A stretch of 18,266 nucleotides of DNA from Acetobacteraceae bacterium (GTDB lineage: Bacteria; Pseudomonadota; Alphaproteobacteria; Acetobacterales; Acetobacteraceae), in assembly GCA_027306955.1 (NCBI GenBank), contig DAHUXX010000078.1:1-18266 (forward strand). Reading direction: 5' to 3'. The notes under the pieces were generated by a model, which was not told where the DNA came from, ran no database searches, and was given only the letters and a program-made list of their open reading frames with translations. Positions 6,516 through 13,394 of the stretch are shown here, piece by piece. Position 1 is the first letter of the stretch; each line of letters starts with the position of its first letter. Made by a program: the position numbers and the translations under genes.

Positions 6516-7285
6516 TCCGCACGCCCCGCGTCGTCCTCACCGCCGATGATTTCGGCCTGACGGTCGCCGTCAACGAGGCGGTGGAGCGCGCCCATCGCGA
6601 GGGCGTGCTGACCGCCGCCTCGCTGATGGTGGCGGGCGACGCGGCCGCGGACGCGATACGGCGCGCCAAGGCAATGCCGGGGCTGCGGGTGGGGCTGCAC
6701 CTGGTGCTGGTCGACGGGCCGGTGGTGCTGCCGGACGGGCTGGCACCGGGCCGCGTGTTGCCCAACGAGCAGGTGCGCCTCGCCTTCCGCCAGGTGCTGC
6801 GCCCACGCGCGCTGCGGCGAGAGGTGGCGGCACAGTACCGCGCCTTCACGGCCTCTGGCCTCGTGCTCGACCACGCCAACGCCCACAAGCACATGCACCT
6901 CCAACCGCTGGTCGCCCGAGCGCTGATCGCCGAGGGGCGCCACCACAGGCTGCGCGCGGTGCGCGTGCCGGCGGAACCGGGCGCCGGCATGTGGTGCGGG
7001 CTGCTGCGCTGGCAGGTGCGCGCGGCAGGGCTCGCGGCGCCGGACGCGGTGTGGGGCCTGCGCGACACCGGGCACATGGACACCGAGCGCACGCTCGCCG
7101 TCGCGCGCCGACTGGTGCCGGGGCTCAACGAAATCTATTTCCATCCGGCAACGGAGCGGGACCCATTGCTGGCTCGGCTGATGCCGGACTACGACCATTT
7201 GGGCGAGCTTGAGGCGCTGCTCTCGCCCGAAGTGCGCGCGGCGCTGGGGCCGGCGCGGCGCGGCGGGTATCTCGACCTGATCTGA
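6512..7285 (+). CDS. hpnK: HpnK-type (ChbG/YdjC family) carbohydrate deacetylase, hopanoid associated
   Basis: A 257-residue YdjC/ChbG-fold metal-dependent deacetylase. VVLTADDFGLTVAVNEAVERAHREGVLTAASLMVAG is almost diagnostic of HpnK, which removes an acetyl group from the N-acetylglucosaminyl-hopanoid precursor during hopanoid head-group synthesis (family knowledge). Metal and catalytic residues visible are Asp12/Asp13 (TADDFG), His63 (GLHLVL) and the HANAHKHMHLQP cluster (H121, H125, H127, H129). EIYFHPA closes the domain. The start is a GTG at 6512-6514 overlapping the cytochrome stop as GTGA, with CGGGAG just upstream; this puts the first beta-strand at residue 6 as expected. No other hopanoid gene (hpnH, hpnI, hpnJ, shc) lies in the window, so it is separated from the usual cluster. 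A related deacetylase with another substrate is possible. Confidence 0.85.
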   Translation: MIRTPRVVLTADDFGLTVAVNEAVERAHREGVLTAASLMVAGDAAADAIRRAKAMPGLRVGLHLVLVDGPVVLPDGLAPGRVLPNEQVRLAFRQVLRPRALRREVAAQYRAFTASGLVLDHANAHKHMHLQPLVARALIAEGRHHRLRAVRVPAEPGAGMWCGLLRWQVRAAGLAAPDAVWGLRDTGHMDTERTLAVARRLVPGLNEIYFHPATERDPLLARLMPDYDHLGELEALLSPEVRAALGPARRGGYLDLI

Positions 7286-7320
7286 ATCCGCCTCTACGTT
7301 CCCCGTAAACAGGAGCACGC

Positions 7321-8754
7321 ATGACCAGCAACAGCGAAGCCATCTGGCGCCACGTCGACGAGCACGCGGAAGCGTTCAAGCAACTCGCGGACGCGGTGTG
7401 GGAAACGCCGGAGGTGAACTACACGGAATACCGTTCCGCCGCGACGCACAAGGCGGAGCTGGAACGGCAGGGTTTCCGCATCACCACGGGCCTGGCCGGG
7501 ATTCCCACGGCGATGATGGGCGAGGCCGGCGAAGGCGGGCCGGTGATCGCGATCCTTGGCGAGTACGACGCGCTCTCCAGCCTGTCGCAGGAGGCGGGGG
7601 TCACGGAGCCGAAGCCACGGCCGGGCGAATCCGCTGGGCATGGCTGCGGGCACAACCTGCTGGGCTCGGCGGCGATGCTGGCGGCGACCGCGGTGCGCGA
7701 CTGGCTCCGCGAGCGCGGCGTCGAGGGCCGCGTGCGCTACTACGGCTGCCCGGCCGAGGAAGGCGGGGCGGCCAAGGCTTTCATGGCGCGCGACGGTGTG
7801 TTCAGCGACGTCGACATCGCGATCTCCTGGCACCCGAGTCATTTCGCGGGCGTCATGCGCGCGGAATCCCTTGCGATGACGGTGCTGGACGTGACCTGGA
7901 CGGGCCGGGCGAGCCACGCGGCGGCCTCCCCGCATCTCGGTCGCTCGGCGCTCGACGCCGCGGAACTGATGAATGTCGGGCTCAACTACATGCGCGAGCA
8001 CGTCCCCTCCTCCGCGCGCATGCACTACGCCTATCTCGATGCCGGCGGGATCGCGCCGAACGTGGTGCAGGCGAAGACGACCGTTCGCTACATCGTCCGC
8101 GCCGCGGACCTGGCGACGATGAAGGGTATGGTCGAGCGGGTGCACCGGATCGCGGAGGGCGCCGCGCTGATGACGGAGACCTCGGTCGAGATGCACGTCT
8201 CCAGTGGCATGTCCAACCTCGTCGGCAACGATGTGCTGGAGCGCGTCATGCATGCGAACCTGGAACGGCTTGGGCCGCCGGTGTTCGACGCGGCGGATAT
8301 CGCGCTCGCGCAACAGTTCCGCGACACGCTTTCCACGGCCGATATTGACGACGCCTACGAGCCGTTCGGCATCAAGCCGACCGACGCGGTGCTGGCGGAC
8401 GGAATCCTGCCGCTCAACGCGCGCGGCGAGGGCGGGCTGGGCTCGACCGACGTGGGCGACGTGTCCTGGGTGGTGCCGACCGTGCAGGCCTGGGGAGCGA
8501 CCTGCGCGATCGGCACGCCGTTCCATTCCTGGCAGTTCACCGGCCAGGGCAAGGCGCCGGCGGCACACAAGGGCATGATCCATGCTGCGAAGGCAATGGC
8601 CGGGACGGCGGTTGAGCTGCTGGGCGACCCCGCGCTGGTCGCGCGCGCGAAGGACGCGTTCCGCGAGCGGCTTGGCGGGCAGAACTACGAATGCCCGATC
8701 CCCGCGCAGACCAGGCCGCCGGTCCAGCCCGAGCCTATTTCGGCGGCGGCCTGA
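7321..8754 (+). CDS. M20-family amidohydrolase (AbgB-like, aminobenzoyl-glutamate hydrolase type)
   Basis: A 477-residue M20D-type metal amidohydrolase, cytoplasmic (no signal). Landmarks in order: GEYDALSSL (Asp83), GHGCGHNLLGSA (Cys109 and His111), the catalytic glutamate pair in CPAEEGG (E146, E147), the HPS ligand (His171), the dimerisation/lid domain opening with WTGRASHAAASPHLGRSALDA, and the C-terminal His402 in GTPFHSWQFTGQGKAPAAHKGM. The pattern and length match AbgB, which cleaves p-aminobenzoyl-glutamate, and related N-acyl amino-acid hydrolases. The exact amide substrate is not deducible. The ATG at 7321 has AACAGGAG 5 bp upstream. It lies 35 bp after hpnK on the same strand and may be cotranscribed. 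Its last 20 bases overlap the remains of the convergent broken cytochrome gene. Confidence 0.92.
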   Translation: MTSNSEAIWRHVDEHAEAFKQLADAVWETPEVNYTEYRSAATHKAELERQGFRITTGLAGIPTAMMGEAGEGGPVIAILGEYDALSSLSQEAGVTEPKPRPGESAGHGCGHNLLGSAAMLAATAVRDWLRERGVEGRVRYYGCPAEEGGAAKAFMARDGVFSDVDIAISWHPSHFAGVMRAESLAMTVLDVTWTGRASHAAASPHLGRSALDAAELMNVGLNYMREHVPSSARMHYAYLDAGGIAPNVVQAKTTVRYIVRAADLATMKGMVERVHRIAEGAALMTETSVEMHVSSGMSNLVGNDVLERVMHANLERLGPPVFDAADIALAQQFRDTLSTADIDDAYEPFGIKPTDAVLADGILPLNARGEGGLGSTDVGDVSWVVPTVQAWGATCAIGTPFHSWQFTGQGKAPAAHKGMIHAAKAMAGTAVELLGDPALVARAKDAFRERLGGQNYECPIPAQTRPPVQPEPISAAA

Positions 8755-9172
8755 ACGTTGCGTACAGCGCCGGCCGCACCACGGTCGTCACCGGCACGCT
8801 CGGCACCTGGTCGGGGCCGAACGGGCCGGGGACCTGGTGCACCACCGGCTTGAGCGTGCGCAGATAGGCGGCGATCGCAAGTGCATCCCTGTGGGTGAAG
8901 TGGGCGAAATCCTTCCACGGCATGATGGGCGAAAGCTTGTGCCCGTCCGGCCGCACGCCCTGGGTCATGGCGTCGGCAATCTGCAGGTTCGTCCAGCCGC
9001 CGAGGAAGCGCGGGTCCTATCGGCCCAGGAAATGGCCGGGCATGTGGCAATCACCGCAGCCGGCGATGGTCACGAGGTAACGCCCCCGCGCCACCTGGTT
9101 CTCCCTGGCGCTCACGGTTCCGGCCATGGCAAGGCGCGTCGCCGCGTCGGCGGCGCAGGCGGGAACTCGCAT
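8735..9172 (-). pseudogene. Broken class I cytochrome c gene (in-frame stop and internal deletion)
   Basis: On the minus strand, an ATG at 9172 with GAGGGGG upstream opens a cytochrome c reading frame: RGRYLVTIAGCGDCHMPGHFLGR (heme motif CGDCH), then a TAG at 9017-9019, then in the same frame DPRFLGGWTNLQIADAMTQGVRPDGHKLSPIMPWKDFAHF to the natural end at 8735. The second half is a good match to the membrane/periplasmic cytochrome c subunits (..MPWxxFAxLTxxDxxAIxAYLRxLxPV..VPGPFGP), and PIMPW holds the likely axial Met. Family members normally have about 25-30 residues (GSDVGF...GPNLTPD...TGLGG) between FLGG and WT; here FLGG runs straight into WT. The leader (MRVPACAADAATRLAMAG) is also a poor signal peptide. 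All this points to a decayed gene rather than one read error. A downstream ATG at 8968 would make only 77 residues without a heme. Confidence 0.8.
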
Positions 9173-9197
9173 CGTGGGGCCCCCTCTTCTGGCCGGG

Positions 9198-9227
9198 ATC
9201 GTTCCGCCGCGGGGCGCTTGATGTCAA
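9198..9227 (-). promoter_or_regulatory. Candidate sigma-70 promoter for the broken cytochrome gene
   Basis: On the minus strand a perfect -35 TTGACA (plus 9222-9227) is followed after 18 bp by AACGAT (plus 9198-9203), a 3/6 match to TATAAT. It lies about 26 bp before the cytochrome ATG at 9172. The -35 is good and the -10 is poor, so this is only a candidate. Confidence 0.3.
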
Positions 9228-9246
9228 TTGTCGCCCGAGGGTGGCG

Positions 9247-10551
9247 ATGACGGCGGGTACGGAGCCGGTCGCGCACCGGCCCCGCACCCGTGAACCGGGA
9301 TGGCGCGGGTACCTGTCGCGGCTGTTGGCACGGGTCGGACCCGGCATCATCACCGGCGTCGCGGACGACGACCCGAGCGGCATCGCGACCTACGCCCAGG
9401 CCGGCGCGCAGTACGGGTTCAACATGCTGTGGACGATGCCGCTGGCGTTTCCGCTGATGGCGGCGGTGCAGTTGATGTGCGCGCGCATCGGGCGGGTCAC
9501 CGGCAAGGGCCTAGCTGCGAATATCCGCGAGAGCTTCCCACCCGCGGTGCTCTACGTGGTGGTGTCGCTGCTGCTCGTCGCCAACACGCTCAACATCGCG
9601 GCCGACGTCGCGGCGATGGGCGAGACGGCGCAGCTCGTCACGGGGCTCGACCGGCACGCGATGACGACCGTCTTTGTCGTCCTCACGCTCGGGCTGCAGA
9701 TTCTCATCCCCTATGATCGTTACGTCTTTTTTCTGAAATGGCTCTCTGTGTCGCTGCTCGCCTATGCCGGCGTGCTGCTGACGGTGCGCGTGCCCTGGGG
9801 CGAGGTGGCATTGCGCAGCCTGCTGCCACGCTTCGCCTGGAACCGCGACAGCGCCGCGGTGATCGTGGGCGTGTTCGGCACCACCATCAGCCCCTACCTG
9901 TTCTTCTGGCAGGCATCCGAGGAGGTGGAGGACATGCAGGAGGATGGCGGGATGGCGTTGCGCGACGCGCCGCAGACGGCCCACGCGGAACTGCGCCGCG
10001 TCAGCTGGGACACCTGGTCCGGCATGTTCTATTCCGACGTCACCGCCTACATCATCATGCTGGCGACCGCGGTGACGCTGTACCCGGCGGGGATCCACGT
10101 GATCGACACGGCGGCGCAGGCGGCGGGCGCGCTGCGGCCGCTGGCCGGCCATGCCGCCTATCTGCTGTTCGCGCTCGGCATCTTCGGCGTGGGGTTGATC
10201 GGCGTGCCGGTGCTCGCCGGTTCCGGCGCCTATGCCGCCGCCGAGGCGTTCGGCTGGGATTGGGGGCTGGAGCGCAGCCTCGGCGAGGTGCCGCGTTTCT
10301 ATGCCGTGATCGCCGCGAGCGTGCTGGCGGGCCTCGTTCTGCAATACACCCCCATCAGCCCGATGCGCGCCCTGTTCTGGAGTGCCGTGATCAACGGCAT
10401 GGTGGCGGTGCCGCTGCTCGCGGTGGTGACCCTGCTGGCCACACGTCGCGCCGTGATGGGAGAGTTCGCGACCGGCCGCCTTATCGCGGCGCTCGGCTGG
10501 GTAGCGACCGCTGTCATGGGCGCGGCGGCTGTGGCGATGCTCTGGCCATAA
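9247..10551 (+). CDS. Divergent Nramp (SLC11)-family metal ion transporter
   Basis: A 434-residue integral membrane protein with about eleven hydrophobic segments and the order of an Nramp fold. GPGIITGVADDDPSGIATYAQAG (residues 31-53) is the first transmembrane segment; canonical transporters have DPGN there, while this has D42-P-S-G45. The sixth segment reads GTTISPYLFFWQASEEVED, where canonical MntH has the MPH motif; the methionine that selects transition metals is replaced by Ser215 and the position three before it by Thr212. Known Nramps import Mn2+ or Fe2+ with protons; with these ligands absent, the cargo here cannot be assumed. The ATG at 9247 follows GAGGGTGGCG; an in-frame GTG at 9241 is a close alternative. 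It is divergent from the broken cytochrome gene and convergent with the 101-residue unknown. Confidence 0.88.
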   Translation: MTAGTEPVAHRPRTREPGWRGYLSRLLARVGPGIITGVADDDPSGIATYAQAGAQYGFNMLWTMPLAFPLMAAVQLMCARIGRVTGKGLAANIRESFPPAVLYVVVSLLLVANTLNIAADVAAMGETAQLVTGLDRHAMTTVFVVLTLGLQILIPYDRYVFFLKWLSVSLLAYAGVLLTVRVPWGEVALRSLLPRFAWNRDSAAVIVGVFGTTISPYLFFWQASEEVEDMQEDGGMALRDAPQTAHAELRRVSWDTWSGMFYSDVTAYIIMLATAVTLYPAGIHVIDTAAQAAGALRPLAGHAAYLLFALGIFGVGLIGVPVLAGSGAYAAAEAFGWDWGLERSLGEVPRFYAVIAASVLAGLVLQYTPISPMRALFWSAVINGMVAVPLLAVVTLLATRRAVMGEFATGRLIAALGWVATAVMGAAAVAMLWP

Positions 10552-10582
10552 CGCCACCCGATTGCGGCTGCGGCTAAACTCC

Positions 10583-10596
10583 GGCGGCGAACCGCC
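10583..10596. other. Short GC hairpin between convergent genes
   Basis: GGCGG and CCGCC flank a CGAA tetraloop (5 bp stem), in the 50 bp between the end of the transporter gene and the end of the 101-residue unknown. No U-tract follows on either strand. It is at most a weak bidirectional terminator. Confidence 0.25.
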
Positions 10597-10601
10597 CACG
10601 G

Positions 10602-10907
10602 TCAGACGGTCGCGCCGTCCTCGACCATGATGGGCGCGCCCAGCTCCTTGAGGTGGAAGAGCCGGAAGGCGCGCTCGCCGTTGAAGTCCAGGACACGCAG
10701 ATCGTCCGTTTCGTGCAGGTCGCGCATCACGACCTGGAAATGCCCGCCATAACGGTCATGCGCCAGCTCGACGGGAATTTCGTAGGCGATGAACTTCGTG
10801 ATCCCCTTGGCCTTGAGCTTCTCCAGCAGCGACGGCGCGGTGAGCGAAGGGTACGACGTCACGATCACCACCGGACCGCTTCCGGCGAACAGCAGGGCAA
10901 TCTTCAT
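10602..10907 (-). CDS. Small conserved-looking cytosolic protein of unknown function
   Basis: A 101-residue soluble protein starting MKIALLFAGSGPVVIVTSY. There is no signal peptide, membrane segment or cysteine. Alternating hydrophobic strands (KIALLFAG, VVIVTSY) and a helix (TAPSLLEKLKAKGITKFIAYEI) suggest a compact alpha/beta fold. A charged middle part (HDRYGGHFQVVMRDLHETDDLRVLDFNG) ends in FRLFHLKELG. I recall similar uncharacterised proteins in alphaproteobacteria but cannot name a function. The start is well supported: ATG at 10907 with a near-perfect AGGAGGAGAT Shine-Dalgarno, implying good expression. It lies 60 bp downstream of the two-module unknown on the same strand, so it may be cotranscribed with it, and it ends convergently with the transporter gene. 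Confidence 0.8.
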   Translation of the reverse strand: MKIALLFAGSGPVVIVTSYPSLTAPSLLEKLKAKGITKFIAYEIPVELAHDRYGGHFQVVMRDLHETDDLRVLDFNGERAFRLFHLKELGAPIMVEDGATV

Positions 10908-10967
10908 CCTATCTCCTCCTTCGGGTGCCAGCATCCTTGTAACCGCCCGCGGCGGCCGCTCGTGGCG

Positions 10968-12128
10968 TCACGGTTCCGGATCCCGCTCGAGCAGCAACGG
11001 GTCGACCTGCTCTTCCGCGAGCGGCCGTTGCCGCAGTCCCCATTCGCGCACGGTCTCGTGCACGTGGATGTGCCGGCCGCCACGGCGGCGCAGCACCTCG
11101 AGCGCGCGCGCCTCCGCCCGCGCGTTCGACACGCTCACCCAGAGCACCAGGCCGCCGAGCGCGAGCTGTTCGGCCACAGTCCGGCGATGATGGCGAGCGA
11201 TGCTGCGTGCGAGCAGCCCGCCGACCCCGGCGCCACCGATGCCGCCGAGGAGCATCGCGGCGACGGCCGCAGCCAGCGCGCCGCCCGAGGCGACGACCGC
11301 CCAGGCGCCGGTAAGGCCGGCGATGAAGAACGGGAAGGTGATCACGGACGCCTCGCCCTCGAGCCGCGAACCGCGGGAGACGAAGGCCGACCGCGGGGCG
11401 CGCGGGTCGTCCTCGGCCTCGGCGATCGTGTTGTAGAGACGGCCCAGGCGCGCCTTGACCGCGCCGTTGGATCCGAGCACGGAAATGGCGGCGCGGTCGA
11501 AGCCCGACATTTCGAGGTCCATCACCGCCTCTTCCCACGCATCGGCGTCGGCGAAGACGGCCACGGCCTCGCGCACGGCATAGGTCCAGGCGCCCTCCGA
11601 CGGGGACGCGGCGGACTGCGGCTCGGTTCGTTGCGGAGCAGGAGTGTCGGTGATTGGGATTCGTTTCTCATTCATAACGGACTCGCGGGGATGGCGGGCG
11701 GCGATCTCGGTCCACCAGGCATCGAAATGCGCCTTTGCGGTCGGTGTCTCCGTCGCCAGGCGCACGCTCACCCGCCCGGGATCCGCGGTGACGAAACGCT
11801 CCTCGAACTCGTCAAGCGAGATCGGCGCACCGATATACGAATTCTCGTCGCCAATGATCTGCGGGCCGATGACCTTGTGCGCGACGATGGAAAGCACCCA
11901 GTAGTTCTGCTCGAGCCGCGGCTCGATGGTCAGCACCGCCTCCGACGTCACCAGATCGTGCTGCGTTTCGCCGCGCAGGCCGTACGCGGCACGATCGAAA
12001 TCCTCCTCGATCAGGAAGTCGGAATAGGCGTCGATGTAGAGCTCCGGCGCGCCACCTGTCGCCATCAGCTCCGCGCGCACCACACGCATGATTTCCTGCG
12101 GCGAAAGGCGCAGCAGGTAACTGGACAT
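10968..12128 (-). CDS. Unknown two-module protein; C-terminal part resembles general-stress-protein-17M-like membrane proteins
   Basis: A 386-residue protein in one uninterrupted frame. Residues 1-148 (MSSYLLRLSPQEIMRVVRAEL...) form a soluble, acidic module I do not recognise. A low-complexity Pro/Ala/Ser linker (about 153-178) follows. Residues 182-215 (REAVAVFADADAWEEAVMDLEMSGFD) resemble the ferredoxin-like start of GSP17M/DUF1269-type proteins. About 262-308 hold two hydrophobic, glycine/alanine-rich segments (glycine zipper), and the end is soluble again, with LLLW-type strand and HIHVHETVREWG. The start at 12128 has GAGAGGTGAAA directly upstream; an in-frame ATG at 12191, also with purine-rich AGGGAAGG, would add 21 residues. 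An internal ATG at 11675 (Met152) could start the second module separately. Function is unknown; a stress or envelope role is only a guess from the family resemblance. Confidence 0.7.
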   Translation of the reverse strand: MSSYLLRLSPQEIMRVVRAELMATGGAPELYIDAYSDFLIEEDFDRAAYGLRGETQHDLVTSEAVLTIEPRLEQNYWVLSIVAHKVIGPQIIGDENSYIGAPISLDEFEERFVTADPGRVSVRLATETPTAKAHFDAWWTEIAARHPRESVMNEKRIPITDTPAPQRTEPQSAASPSEGAWTYAVREAVAVFADADAWEEAVMDLEMSGFDRAAISVLGSNGAVKARLGRLYNTIAEAEDDPRAPRSAFVSRGSRLEGEASVITFPFFIAGLTGAWAVVASGGALAAAVAAMLLGGIGGAGVGGLLARSIARHHRRTVAEQLALGGLVLWVSVSNARAEARALEVLRRRGGRHIHVHETVREWGLRQRPLAEEQVDPLLLERDPEP

Positions 12129-12163
12129 TTTCACCTCTCCGCGCCCGCCTCGCGGCGCGATGC

Positions 12164-12184
12164 GGATGTTAGGCAGAAACATCC
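12164..12184 (-). other. Inverted repeat in the leader of the two-module unknown gene
   Basis: GGATGTT and AACATCC form a perfect 7 bp inverted repeat with a 7-base loop, 36 bp upstream of the ATG at 12128. If translation starts at 12191 the repeat is inside the coding sequence. It could be an RNA hairpin near the ribosome site or an operator. Confidence 0.4.
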
Positions 12185-12207
12185 GATCCATGGCTCACCT
12201 TCCCTCT

Positions 12208-12246
12208 CCTGCCGCGCGGACGATGCAACAGCATCCGCGCGGCAGG
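12208..12246 (-). other. Long perfect inverted repeat (13 bp stem) after the DUF1489 gene
   Basis: Arms CCTGCCGCGCGGA (12208-12220) and TCCGCGCGGCAGG (12234-12246) are exact reverse complements around a 13-base spacer, CGATGCAACAGCA, which can itself add a TGC/GCA pairing with an AACA loop. It starts 37 bp after the DUF1489 stop and lies about 80 bp before the next gene on the same strand. No U-tract follows on either strand, so it is not a textbook intrinsic terminator. An mRNA 3'-end stabiliser, attenuator or protein site are the options. Confidence 0.55.
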
Positions 12247-12282
12247 CCGGTGCGACCATGACCTGGATCAACGGAATAGTGG

Positions 12283-12726
12283 CTACAAGAGCCCGAGTTC
12301 GCGCAGCGAACGCGCCATCGCTTCGGGCAGCCTGTCCTCGCCCTTGGCGCGGCGCGTCTTCGCCACGTCCGGCGGCGCCGCTTCCGCGGACAGGTAGCGC
12401 CAGCCCTGGAACGGCTTCATCCCCCGCGGCATCACCGCGACGAGCTTCGGGTCCAGCACCAGGCGCGTCATCGCGGTGCCGTCCTGGCCGGTCGTGGACT
12501 CGATCGCCAGCAGACGCTGGCGCACGCAGAGGCTGCCGGCGACGACCCAGTAGATCGAGCCGCCGGCGAGCAGCTCCGCCGCGCGGGTGGGCCGGCTGCG
12601 GGTGACGTGGCCGAGGCTGCCCTCGCGCGCCAGGCGGCGAGCCTGCCATTCGCGGATATCGGCGACGTCGCGCGCGCCGACGGCGAGTTTCACCAGGTGC
12701 AGCGTGGGCGTCGCGGACCTGGCCAT
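12283..12726 (-). CDS. DUF1489 family protein
   Basis: A 147-residue protein matching the alphaproteobacterial DUF1489 family: LHLVKLAVGARDVADIREWQARR, then HVTRSRPTRAAELLAGGSIYWVVAGSLCVRQRLLAIE, then RLVLDPKLVAVMPRGMKPFQGWRYL. These three conserved blocks are all present. No function is known for the family; the fold looks soluble and cytoplasmic. Its ATG (12724-12726) overlaps the TGA stop of the LON-domain gene as ATGA, so it is translationally coupled as the third gene of cnoX-LON-DUF1489. The C-terminal tail (about 118-147) is charged and typical in length. The operon context hints at a housekeeping or protein-quality role but does not prove it. Confidence 0.85.
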   Translation of the reverse strand: MARSATPTLHLVKLAVGARDVADIREWQARRLAREGSLGHVTRSRPTRAAELLAGGSIYWVVAGSLCVRQRLLAIESTTGQDGTAMTRLVLDPKLVAVMPRGMKPFQGWRYLSAEAAPPDVAKTRRAKGEDRLPEAMARSLRELGLL

Positions 12727-13385
12727 CAGCTCGGCTTGCCCGGCTCCTCGGGCGCCGCATGCGCGCCGATGGTCAGCAGCGCCAGCAGGTCGCGGGCTCG
12801 CGCGGCGGCATCCGGCGCCTCCAGCAGCACCTGCTTCTCCGCGGCCTCAAAGGGGCAGACCATGGCAAGCGTGGTGAGCAGCCCGTCATCGGACATCCTT
12901 TCCACCGCCTCCCAGTTGGCCTGGATGCCGTGGTGCGCAAAGAACCCACGCAGCGCCGAGAGCAGGGCTGCGCGGTCTAACCCGCCCGGCGCCGGCTCGG
13001 CAAGGTCGAGCGCGGGAAACCCGCCCCACTCGGCACGCACCCGGCGATAGCCGCGGCGCATCGGCAGCTCCTCGGCGACGCGGAAGCGCGCGATGCCGGT
13101 GAGCGTGATGAGGTAGCGCCCGTCATCGGTCTCGCTGAAGGAGGAGATGCGCCCGAGACAGCCCACCGGGTAGAGCCCCGGCCCGTTGGCGCCGCGCGCG
13201 AGCGTCGGGTCGGGCTGGATCATCGCCATCAGGCGGCGCTCGCCCAGCGCGTCCTCCACCATCGCCTTGTAGCGCGGCTCGAAAATGTTGAGCGGCAGGC
13301 GCCCCCGCGGCAGCAGCAACGCACCGGTCAGCGGAAAGACGGGGAACGCTTCCGGCAGATCCCGCGCGGGGTCCTGCGCCGTCAC
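12726..13385 (-). CDS. LON peptidase substrate-binding (LonN/PUA-like) domain protein
   Basis: A 219-residue protein consisting of the Lon N-terminal substrate-binding domain without ATPase or protease domains (COG2802 type). FPVFPLTGALLLPRGRLPLNIFEPRYKAMVEDAL is the hallmark opening, followed by the GCLGRISSFSETDDGRYLITLTGIARFRV core. The helical second half (DRAALLSALRGFFAHHGIQANWEAVERMSDDGLLTTLAMVCPFEAAEKQVLLEA) is the four-helix part of LonN. It probably binds unfolded proteins or helps deliver them; no enzymatic activity is expected. The start is a GTG at 13385; the nearby ATG at 13387 is out of frame and stops at once. It follows cnoX after 9 bp and overlaps DUF1489 by ATGA. Confidence 0.9.
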   Translation of the reverse strand: MTAQDPARDLPEAFPVFPLTGALLLPRGRLPLNIFEPRYKAMVEDALGERRLMAMIQPDPTLARGANGPGLYPVGCLGRISSFSETDDGRYLITLTGIARFRVAEELPMRRGYRRVRAEWGGFPALDLAEPAPGGLDRAALLSALRGFFAHHGIQANWEAVERMSDDGLLTTLAMVCPFEAAEKQVLLEAPDAAARARDLLALLTIGAHAAPEEPGKPS

Positions 13386-13394
13386 ATCGCGCGC

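Noticed and set aside
8685..9050. A 121-residue minus-strand frame covering the broken cytochrome region
   Set aside because: It is a shifted frame without heme or known motif; the cytochrome frame explains the sequence better.
9511..10599. A 362-codon minus-strand frame opposite the Nramp gene
   Set aside because: Its His/Gln/Arg-rich translation is what antisense membrane-protein DNA gives; the plus strand has a clear transporter.
10943..10955. Small hairpin CCGCC/GGCGG between the two-module gene and the 101-residue gene
   Set aside because: A 5 bp GC stem without a U-tract is expected by chance in DNA this rich in GC.
10653..12605. A 650-codon open frame on the plus strand, the longest in the window
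   Set aside because: It lies antisense to the 101-residue unknown, the two-module protein and DUF1489, is rich in Arg/His/Gly typical of mirrored GC-rich codons, and has no domain.
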